Part shown: one piece after another, positions 1 through 6,719 of the stretch
Position numbering within the stretch: the stretch's first letter is position 1
How the letters are laid out: each line of letters opens with the position of its first letter
Assembly (NCBI GenBank): GCA_035317085.1
Contig: DATHHS010000262.1
Coordinates: 1-15,393, forward strand
DNA length: 15,393 bases
Direction of reading: 5' to 3'
DNA from: VBDM01 sp035317085
GTDB taxonomy: Bacteria; Pseudomonadota; Gammaproteobacteria; Burkholderiales; SG8-39
Notes under the pieces: generated by a model
Told to the model about the DNA's origin: nothing
The model's input: the letters and a program-made list of their open reading frames with translations, nothing else
The model's database searches: none
Translations under genes and position numbers: made by a program

Positions 1-272
1 GGAGAGACCTTGGGTACGTCGCGCAGTACGGTGATCTTGTCACCGCTCCCTGGCCAACCGTTGACCAAGCTGCGCTCGAGCAAGACGAAGTCGAGCTCGT
101 CCTCCAGGTGAACGGCAAGCTCCGCGGCCACATGCGCGCGCCGAAATCCGCTGGCCGCGAACAACTCGAGCAGCTCGCGCTCGCCCACGATGCCGTGACG
201 CGCTTCATCAACGGCCAGCCGGTGAAAAAAGTGGTGGTGGTTCCCGGACGTCTCGTCAATGTGGTCGTTTGA
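1..272 (+). CDS. leuS: Leucyl-tRNA synthetase, C-terminal fragment
   Basis: This is the 3' end of leuS, which charges tRNA-Leu with leucine in the cytoplasm; the catalytic core lies upstream of the window. The open frame enters at base 3 and ends with TGA at 270-272. About 89 residues are visible. They match the C-terminal appendage of bacterial LeuRS: a WP..D motif, then ELVLQVNGKLRG, and finally the family ending VPGRLVNVVV. The ending resembles betaproteobacterial LeuRS. The last 14 bases overlap the start of lptE, a common arrangement in Betaproteobacteria that suggests co-transcription and perhaps translational coupling. No damage is visible. Identification rests on the terminal domain only but is firm. 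Confidence 0.93.
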   Translation, partial: RDLGYVAQYGDLVTAPWPTVDQAALEQDEVELVLQVNGKLRGHMRAPKSAGREQLEQLALAHDAVTRFINGQPVKKVVVVPGRLVNVVV

Positions 273-771
273 GAGCTCCTCGCGCGCTGCTTTCGCGGTC
301 GCAATCGCGACGCTGCTCGCCGCTTGCGGTTTTCATCTGCGCGGCCAGGCGCAACTGCCTTTCGAATCGCTCTACATCCCGGGAAATACCCCGCTCGTGG
401 TCGAGCTGAAACGCAACGTCTCGGTAGCGAGCAAGACGCGCATCGTCGACAACCCGAAGGACGCGCAGGCCGTGCTCGGTTTCACGCAGGAGGCGCGGGA
501 AAAAGTCATTCTTTCGTTCAATGCCCAGGGCCGGGTGAGCGAATATCGTTTGAACTATCGCGTCGCAATCCGCGTCACCGATCCCAAGGGCCAGGTCTAC
601 CTACCGACGAGCGAAATCCAGCTCACGCGTGACATGACCTACAACGACTCGCAGGTGCTTGCCAAGGAAACCGAGGAAGTCTTGCTCTACCGCGACATGC
701 AGAGCGACATGGTGCAGCAGATCCTGCGGCGCCTGGTCGCGGCGAAGCCGGCGACGGCCATCGCCGACTGA
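259..771 (+). CDS. lptE: LPS-assembly lipoprotein LptE
   Basis: LptE is the outer-membrane lipoprotein that plugs the LptD barrel and helps insert lipopolysaccharide into the outer leaflet. The protein has 170 residues, normal for the family. It has a short hydrophobic leader (about residues 10-22) ending in the lipobox LAAC, so Cys23 should be the lipidated N-terminus, followed by the family hallmark GFHLRG. The rest is a mixed alpha/beta LptE domain. The start ATG at 259 lies inside the end of leuS (other frame, 14 bp overlap); no alternative start codon precedes the signal peptide in this frame. The leader has only one basic residue (Arg9) and an acidic Glu5, slightly weak for a signal peptide. 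holA follows after 9 bp, so leuS-lptE-holA is probably one transcript. Confidence 0.93.
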   Translation: MWSFESSSRAAFAVAIATLLAACGFHLRGQAQLPFESLYIPGNTPLVVELKRNVSVASKTRIVDNPKDAQAVLGFTQEAREKVILSFNAQGRVSEYRLNYRVAIRVTDPKGQVYLPTSEIQLTRDMTYNDSQVLAKETEEVLLYRDMQSDMVQQILRRLVAAKPATAIAD

Positions 772-780
772 GCGTCGAAT

Positions 781-1794
781 ATGGCGACACTCAGGCTCGA
801 GCAACTGGACGCGCAACTGGCGCGCGAGGTCCGGCCGCTTTACGCGGTCCACGGCGACGAGCCCCTGCTTGCGTTCGAAGCCGCGGACGCGATTCGCGCG
901 CGCGCGCGCGTGGCCGGATTTTTGGATCGCGTGGTCCTCACGGTCGATCGCAGCTTCGACTGGGGCGAGCTCGGCGCGCACGCCGCGAGCCGGTCGCTCT
1001 TCGGCGACAAGAAGCTGATCGAGCTCCGTCTTCCTTCCGGCAAGCCCGGCAACGACGGCGCCGAGGCGATCGAGGCGTTTTGCAGAAGGCTCCCGCCCGA
1101 CACGCTCACCCTGGTGACGCTACCGCGCCTCGACAAGGCCGGCCAGGCATCCTCCTGGTTCAAGGCGATCGAGAGCCTCGGACTCGTCGTCAATGTCTAT
1201 CCGGTCGAGCGCACCCGGCTTCCCGAATGGATTGCCGCGAGGCTCGCAAGGCAAAAACAGCGGGCGAGCGCGGAGACGCTGCAATTTCTGGCCGACTGCG
1301 TCGAAGGCAATCTGCTCGCGGCGCATCAGGAGATCCAGAAGCTTGCCTTGCTCCTGCCCGCCGGGGAACTGGGATTCGAGTCCGTGAGGGAATCGGTGCT
1401 CAATGTCGCGCGCTACGACGCTCTCAAACTCGCCGAGGCGATGCTCGGCGGCGAGCGCTCGCGCCTCGCGCGCATGCTCGAGGGCTTGCGCGGCGAAGGC
1501 GAAGCCCCCCCGCGGGTATTGTGGATACTCGCCGAGGAGATACGCGCCATCGCCCGCGTGCAGCAAGGTCTGGCGGCGGGCCGGCAGCTTGCCGATGTCT
1601 GCCGCGAAGCTCGTGTATGGGGCGAGGCGCGGCAGTCGCTGATCGGCCGCGCCGCGCGCCGGCTCCCGCACGCCGCGCTCCTGGCGGCATTGGAGCGCGC
1701 CGCCAAAATCGACCGCATCGTCAAAGGCATCGTCAAGGGCGACGCCTGGGACGAGCTTCTGCAACTTGGGTTGGGATTCGCGGAGTCCGCCTGA
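781..1794 (+). CDS. holA: DNA polymerase III subunit delta
   Basis: HolA is the delta subunit of the DNA polymerase III clamp loader. It opens the beta sliding clamp and is essential for replication. The 337-residue protein has the expected length. The N-terminal region (about 1-140) contains the typical opening LRLEQLDAQL and the segment VHGDEPLLAFEAADAIR, where the degenerate P-loop-like start of delta lies. A helical middle domain (about 145-210) and C-terminal collar helices with QKLALLLP and ILAEEIRAIARVQQG follow. It begins 9 bp after lptE; I see no strong Shine-Dalgarno, so coupling to lptE translation is plausible. A (CG)8 tract lies within the coding region at 895-910, encoding alternating Arg-Ala. 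The gene continues the usual betaproteobacterial leuS-lptE-holA order, but the next gene is an SDR-like gene, not proA. Confidence 0.93.
   Translation: MATLRLEQLDAQLAREVRPLYAVHGDEPLLAFEAADAIRARARVAGFLDRVVLTVDRSFDWGELGAHAASRSLFGDKKLIELRLPSGKPGNDGAEAIEAFCRRLPPDTLTLVTLPRLDKAGQASSWFKAIESLGLVVNVYPVERTRLPEWIAARLARQKQRASAETLQFLADCVEGNLLAAHQEIQKLALLLPAGELGFESVRESVLNVARYDALKLAEAMLGGERSRLARMLEGLRGEGEAPPRVLWILAEEIRAIARVQQGLAAGRQLADVCREARVWGEARQSLIGRAARRLPHAALLAALERAAKIDRIVKGIVKGDAWDELLQLGLGFAESA
895..910. repeat. (CG)8 dinucleotide tract inside holA
   Basis: Sixteen bases of uninterrupted alternating CG lie in the holA frame and encode an Arg-Ala-Arg-Ala-Arg run. The sequence is directly visible. Alternating CG is the classic Z-DNA-forming sequence, and gain or loss of one unit would frameshift holA. 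In GC-rich genomes such short runs also arise by codon bias alone. Confidence 0.9.
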
Positions 1795-1813
1795 ATCACA
1801 CCCGGTTTCGAGC

Positions 1814-2478
1814 ATGAATCGCCACCACGTCTTCGTCACCGGAGGCACGGGGTATCTCGGGCGGCCCTTGATCCGCGAGCTGCTCGCACGCGGACATTCC
1901 GTACGCGCTCTGGTGCGCGCCGGCTCGGCCTCCAGGCTGCCGGCCGGAAGCGAAGCGGTGGTCGGGGATGCGCTGGCTGCGTTCGACACTTCGATCCCCC
2001 CGGCCGATACCCTGGTCCATCTGGTCGGAACGCCGCACCCCAATCCCGCCAAAGCGAGGGAGTTCCGGGAAGTCGATCTCGCCTCCATCCGGGCCTCGGT
2101 GACGGCGGCGAAACGCGCCGCGGTGCGCCACCTCGTCTATGTGAGCGTGGCGCACCCCGCGCCCGCAATGAAGGCTTTCATAGCCGCGCGCAAAGAGGGC
2201 GAAGCGCTGATCGCGGCGAGCGGGCTTTCGGCGACCGTTCTCAGGCCCTGGTACGTGCTCGGGCCGGGTCATCGGTGGCCTTACGCGCTTTTGCCCGTCT
2301 ACAAGCTCATGGAGGCCCTGCCTTTCGCGCGAGAATCGGCGCTCCGTCTGGGACTCGTAAGCCTTCAGCAGATGGTCATCGCTCTGGCTGCAGCAGTCGA
2401 GAACCCGGTGTCCGGTGTAAAATTTGTCGGGGTTCCGGAAATACGCAATACCGCAGGACGCATTCACTCGGTGAATTC

Positions 2479-2482
<4 letters not shown>
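1814..2482 (+). CDS. NAD(P)-binding SDR-like/NmrA-type protein
   Basis: This is a predicted cytoplasmic NAD(P)-binding protein of the extended/atypical short-chain dehydrogenase superfamily. With ATG 1814 it has 222 residues and begins MNRHHVFVTGGTGYLG; residues 9-16 form the glycine-rich dinucleotide loop TGGTGYLG of a Rossmann fold. Further features are a VVGD segment, the strand HLVYVSV, and LRPWYVLGPGHRWP, typical of the NmrA/NAD(P)H-binding group (COG0702-like). No classical YxxxK catalytic pair is visible, so it may be a binding or regulatory protein or use an atypical mechanism. The frame stays open upstream to 1766 inside holA, but the Rossmann strand sits right at the N-terminus, which favours ATG 1814. 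It starts 19 bp after holA, and its stop overlaps the next start as ATGA. The substrate is unknown. Confidence 0.8.
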
Positions 2483-2964
<482 letters not shown>

Positions 2965-3000
2965 TCGCGCTTTTATTCAAGATGATCACGAGGAGACGAC

Positions 3001-3324
3001 ATGGCTCACACTTTTCCTGAGCTGAAGGGCAAACCGCTCGCCGAGCTGCGGGAGATTGCCGCCGGCATCGAGCACGAGGCGGTGAAGGGCTACACCCAGC
3101 TGAACAAGGAGCATCTGCTCGCCGCGATCTGCAAGGCGCTCAACATCGACATGCACGTGCACCACGAGGTCAAGGGCGTCGACAAGAGCGCGGTCAAGGC
3201 GAAGATCCACGACTGGCAGAAAAAGCGCGACGAAGCGCTGGCCGCCAAGGACCGCGGAAAACTGAAAATCGCACTCAACCATATCCACCATTTCAAGCAT
3301 CAGCTGCGCAAGGCGATGGTTTGA
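3001..3324 (+). CDS. Stand-alone Rho N-terminal-domain protein, His-rich
   Basis: A small basic protein of 107 residues. Residues about 6-46 (FPELKGKPLAELREIA, then a second helix ending LLAAICKALNI) match the Rho termination factor N-terminal (SAP-like) helical domain, which in Rho lies next to the RNA-binding fold. No RNA-binding OB-fold and no ATPase follow, so this is not Rho. The remainder is charged and helical. Eleven histidines occur in all, with clusters HVHH (52-55) and HIHHFKH (94-100), which might bind metal. A strong Shine-Dalgarno, AGGAG at 2991-2995, lies 5 bp before ATG 3001. It sits 36 bp after the peroxidase gene and 28 bp before the DUF2721 gene, on the same strand. A nucleic-acid-binding role is suggested by the domain only; the function is unknown. 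Confidence 0.75.
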   Translation: MAHTFPELKGKPLAELREIAAGIEHEAVKGYTQLNKEHLLAAICKALNIDMHVHHEVKGVDKSAVKAKIHDWQKKRDEALAAKDRGKLKIALNHIHHFKHQLRKAMV

Positions 3325-3352
3325 ACCACGGCAGACAGGAAAGGCTCAGGCA

Positions 3353-3790
3353 ATGACCCCCGACAACGTCATAGACGTCACGCGGCTCATTCAGCTCGCG
3401 GTGGCGCCGGTGTTCCTGCTTACCGCGGTGGGGACGATCATCGGGGTGCTCTCCAACCGCCTCGGCCGCGCGGTGGACCGCAGCCGTACGCTCGAGGAGC
3501 GGCTGCGCCAACTGCAGCCCGATGGACAGAAAGCGGCGCGCGCGGAGCTCAATCTCCTCAGTCGCCGCGTGCGCCTGGTCTATGGCTCGATCGTGCTCTC
3601 TGTGGTTTGCGCGCTTTTCGTCGGACTGCTGATCGCCGTTGCCTTCGTCGATGCCTTCATCACGATCGACCTGTCGAAATTCATCGGCCTGCTGTTCATC
3701 GCCGCAATGCTCGCATTCATCCTGTCGCTGCTGGTGTTCCTGCGCGAGATTTTTCTGGCGGTTTCCAGCGCGCGCAACCAGATGCGCTAG
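3353..3790 (+). CDS. DUF2721 family inner-membrane protein
   Basis: A 145-residue protein with three hydrophobic segments (about 12-34, 76-102 and 108-132), predicted to lie in the inner membrane. The N-terminal part, with LIQLAVAPVFLLTAVGTIIG followed by NRLGRAVDRSRTLEERL, is characteristic of the DUF2721 family, which has no known biochemical function. The region between TM1 and TM2 is basic and probably cytoplasmic. A purine-rich stretch (caggaaagg, about 3337-3345) precedes the start. It is last in the plus-strand series and is convergent with the rRNA methyltransferase: its TAG stop (3788-3790) overlaps that gene's stop on the other strand within one CTAG. Confidence 0.82.
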   Translation: MTPDNVIDVTRLIQLAVAPVFLLTAVGTIIGVLSNRLGRAVDRSRTLEERLRQLQPDGQKAARAELNLLSRRVRLVYGSIVLSVVCALFVGLLIAVAFVDAFITIDLSKFIGLLFIAAMLAFILSLLVFLREIFLAVSSARNQMR

Positions 3791-4944
3791 CGGCCGGTCT
3801 CCTTGCGGTTGGAGCCGGCAACTATGAGGTATTCATAGAGCCGGCAGTCCAGGGGGCCGTTGTACAAGGGTGTGCGTTTCGATGCGGTCAACCGGATGAG
3901 TTTGGGAAGCCGCGTATCTCCCGAGAACAGATAGCAGCGCCATCCGGCGTAGTATTTTTTCAGCGTGTCGCCGAGCTTCGGGTAGAACTCCGCCAGCGCC
4001 GCATCCTCGCCGATCCGCGCGCCGTAGGGCGGATTGGCGAGGAGTACACCCTCGTTCGCCGGGGCGCCGGTGTCCAGGATGTCGGCCTGTTTCAATTCGA
4101 CGCAGTCCGCGAGGCCCGCCGCCTCGAGATTGCGTCGCGCTTTTTTCAACTCGTCGCCATAGCGGTCGCGGGCGAAGATCGAAAGCTTGCGCAAAGGCTT
4201 GCGGCGGGCGAGCGCCGCGTCGCGTACCTCGGTCCAGCACCGGCGGTCGAACCCGGCCAGGCGTTCGAAGCCGAACCCGCGCGCGTGTCCGGGCGGGATC
4301 GCAAGCGCCATCATCGCCGCCTCGATGACCAGCGTCCCGCTGCCGCACATGGGATCGAGGAGCGGCTCTTGCGCGTCCCAGCCGCTCAGGCGAACGATGC
4401 CGGCCGCCAGATTTTCCTTGAGCGGCGCCTCCGTCGTTTCCGTGCGATAGCCGCGGCGATTGAGAGCGTCACCCGAAGTGTCGAGGTACAGGGTCACGCT
4501 CGCTTGGTCCAGAAATCCGTGGACGCGCACATCCGGCGAGCGCGTGTCCACGTCGGGCCGATCCCCGCGATCAGCGCGAAACCGGTCGCACACCGCATCC
4601 TTGATGCGCAGGGTCGCGAATTCGAGGCTCTTCAACGGCGAGCGGATCGCGTTGACGTCGACGCGGATGCTTTGTTTTTCGCTGAACCATTCGGGCCAGC
4701 GCACCGCGAGTGCCGCGTCGTAGACGTCCTGTTCGTTGCGATAGGGCGCGTGGGCGAGCCGCATCAGGACGCGCCCGGCGAGCCGCGACTCGAAGTTGGC
4801 GCGGTAGCAGGTCCGCATGTCGCCCTCGAATGCGACCCCGCCGGGAACGGTTTCGGCCTTGTGCCCGCCGAGCCGGCCCAGCTCTTCCACAAGCAGCGAT
4901 TCGAGTCCCCTGGGGCAGGAGGCGAAGAAGGCTTGCGAGCTCAC
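3787..4944 (-). CDS. rlmL: THUMP-domain 23S rRNA m2G methyltransferase (RlmL type)
   Basis: A predicted SAM-dependent rRNA (guanine-N2)-methyltransferase, equivalent to the RlmL half of E. coli RlmKL, which modifies 23S rRNA G2445. From GTG 4944 it has 385 residues. The N-terminal FFASCPRGLESLLVEEL matches the start of RlmL. A THUMP RNA-binding domain covers about 40-150. The SAM-binding motif is DPMCGSGT (197-204) and the catalytic motif is NPPYG (304-308). The C-terminal NGPLDCRLYEYLI matches the family ending. The RlmK methyltransferase half is absent, so this is the single-domain form. The open frame continues to a TTG at 5007, but that would run into the divergent acs start; the homology supports GTG 4944, though no clear ribosome-binding site is visible. 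It may be transcribed alone. Confidence 0.88.
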   Translation of the reverse strand: MSSQAFFASCPRGLESLLVEELGRLGGHKAETVPGGVAFEGDMRTCYRANFESRLAGRVLMRLAHAPYRNEQDVYDAALAVRWPEWFSEKQSIRVDVNAIRSPLKSLEFATLRIKDAVCDRFRADRGDRPDVDTRSPDVRVHGFLDQASVTLYLDTSGDALNRRGYRTETTEAPLKENLAAGIVRLSGWDAQEPLLDPMCGSGTLVIEAAMMALAIPPGHARGFGFERLAGFDRRCWTEVRDAALARRKPLRKLSIFARDRYGDELKKARRNLEAAGLADCVELKQADILDTGAPANEGVLLANPPYGARIGEDAALAEFYPKLGDTLKKYYAGWRCYLFSGDTRLPKLIRLTASKRTPLYNGPLDCRLYEYLIVAGSNRKETGR

Positions 4945-4991
4945 GTAGGATTGCGCATGATGAACGCGCGGGAGCCTAACACAGCCTGCCC

Positions 4992-6653
4992 ATGGCCAAT
5001 ATCGCAAGCCTTCTCAAGACACAGCTCGCGACACCGGAGCGAATTCTCTACCGCCAGTTTCTCGAGGGCGGCTGGCGCGACATCCCGGCGCGCGAAATCG
5101 CCGCCTATGCGGCGCGCTGGCAGGCGTTCCTGCGGACCGAGGGTTTCGTGCCCGGCGAGCGCATCGCGCTATGCATGAAAAACGGCATCCATTGGGTCGC
5201 GGCCGACCTGGGGGCGCTCGGACTCGGTCTCGTCGTCGTGCCGCTTTACGTGGACGACAATCCGGAGAACGTCGCCTGGTGCCTTGAGAATAGCGGCGCG
5301 CGCCTGCTGGTCGTGGAGTCGAGCCGCATGGCGAATTCTCTGCGCGCCGTGGCCGCGTCGCTGCCGCGCGTGCTGTGCCTTGCCGCCGATCCTGGAAGCG
5401 GCCACGACACGGTCGATGCGGTGTTGCCGAGAGAGACGCAGGAGCTCCAGGCCGCACCGCTCGAAGACGGCGCGCTCGCCACGATCTGCTACACCTCGGG
5501 CACCGCGGGCAGGCCCAAGGGCGTGATGCTCACGCATGGCAACATCCTCGCCAACGTCGCGGGTTGCGAGCACACACGCCTTGCACGGCCCGACGATGTG
5601 TTCCTTTCGTTCCTGCCGCTTTCGCACATGTTCGAGCGCACCGGCGGCTATTACCTGCCGCTCTCGCTCGGTGCGAAAGTCGCCTACGCGCGTTCGGTGT
5701 CGCAGCTTGCGGAGGATCTCGCGAGCGAGCGGCCCACCGTGGTGTTTGCCGTGCCGCGCGTCTTTGAAAAATTCGCCGAGCGCGTTAATGAAGCGCTGGC
5801 CAAATCCGCGTTCAAGAAACGGTTGTTCGATCTCGTGGTGGCGGCGGGAGGGCGCACCGCGCGCGGCCAGGCGGGGTTCTTCGACCGCATCGTGCTTGCA
5901 CTGCTGCTCAGCCGTGTTGCCGGCCCGGTGCTGGCGAGGCTGGGCGGCAGGATGAGGCTCGCCATTCTCGGCGGGGCCCCGCTCGAACCGGCCATCGCGT
6001 GGCTCTTTCTGGGTCTCGGATTACCGGTTCTCCAGGGATACGGGATGACCGAGGCATCCCCGGTGATCTCGGTGAACCGCGTCGAGGACAACACGCCTGA
6101 ATCGGTCGGCCACGCGCTCTATAACGTCGAGGTGCAAATCGCAGCAGGCGGCGAGCTGCTCGCAAAGGGGCCGACCATCATGAAGGGCTACTGGAACAAT
6201 CCCGAGGCCAGCGCGAAATCGCTCGACCGCGAAGGCTGGCTGCATACCGGCGATCTCGCTGAAATCCGGGACGGCAGGATCTTCATACGCGGACGCCTGA
6301 AAGACGTGCTCGTGCTCTCCAATGGCGAGAAGCTGCCGCCCCAGGACGTGGAACTCGCCATTCTTGGCGATGGAACCATAGAGCAGGGAATATTGATCGG
6401 CGAAGGTCGGCCGTTTCTCACGCTCGTGGCGGTGACCCAGGAGACCGACGAGAAGAGTCTCATCCAGCGCGTCAACGAACGTCTGAAGGCCTACCCGCGT
6501 TACATCCGCGTACGGCGGGTCATCGCAACTCGCGAGCCCTGGACGGTGGAGAACGGGCTGCTCACGCCGACCCTGAAGGTCAAACGCGAGAAGGTGCAGA
6601 AAAAATTCAGTGCCGAGATCGAGCGCGCCTACGCCGGAGGCGCCCTGGACTGA
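4992..6653 (+). CDS. Long-chain acyl-CoA synthetase (AMP-binding)
   Basis: An ATP-dependent fatty acid:CoA ligase of the ANL superfamily that activates fatty acids as acyl-AMP and then acyl-CoA, for degradation or membrane lipid synthesis. It has 553 residues. The phosphate-binding loop YTSGTAGRPKG lies at about 167-177, followed by QGYGMTEASP (348-357), GWLHTGD (415-421), and the hinge region GRLKDVLVLSNGEKLPPQ (434-451). The C-terminal LTPTLKVKR carries the probable catalytic lysine near 529. The NGEKLPPQ form and LTPT ending point to the long-chain FadD15/ACSL group rather than acetyl-CoA synthetase. No signal or membrane segment is evident. It diverges from rlmL over 47 bp with no good Shine-Dalgarno visible, so the exact start is less certain. 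It is convergent with the M1 peptidase, with 66 bp between them. Confidence 0.88.
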   Translation: MANIASLLKTQLATPERILYRQFLEGGWRDIPAREIAAYAARWQAFLRTEGFVPGERIALCMKNGIHWVAADLGALGLGLVVVPLYVDDNPENVAWCLENSGARLLVVESSRMANSLRAVAASLPRVLCLAADPGSGHDTVDAVLPRETQELQAAPLEDGALATICYTSGTAGRPKGVMLTHGNILANVAGCEHTRLARPDDVFLSFLPLSHMFERTGGYYLPLSLGAKVAYARSVSQLAEDLASERPTVVFAVPRVFEKFAERVNEALAKSAFKKRLFDLVVAAGGRTARGQAGFFDRIVLALLLSRVAGPVLARLGGRMRLAILGGAPLEPAIAWLFLGLGLPVLQGYGMTEASPVISVNRVEDNTPESVGHALYNVEVQIAAGGELLAKGPTIMKGYWNNPEASAKSLDREGWLHTGDLAEIRDGRIFIRGRLKDVLVLSNGEKLPPQDVELAILGDGTIEQGILIGEGRPFLTLVAVTQETDEKSLIQRVNERLKAYPRYIRVRRVIATREPWTVENGLLTPTLKVKREKVQKKFSAEIERAYAGGALD

Positions 6654-6719
6654 AGCTGCTGCACGCACGATTCCCGAGCCCTTCCCCCCGCAAGAGATTC
6701 CGGAGTTCCCCGGCTGCGC
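6654..6719. other. Convergent intergenic gap without visible terminator
   Basis: This 66 bp lies between the stops of the acyl-CoA synthetase (plus) and the M1 peptidase (minus). A bidirectional terminator would be expected here. I see no GC stem followed by a T run on either strand, so termination is probably Rho-dependent or lies inside the genes. Confidence 0.5.

Noticed and set aside
3607..5178. A 523-codon plus-strand open frame across rlmL
   Set aside because: It runs antisense to the whole rRNA methyltransferase gene and overlaps the starts and ends of real genes; its composition is low complexity with no motif.
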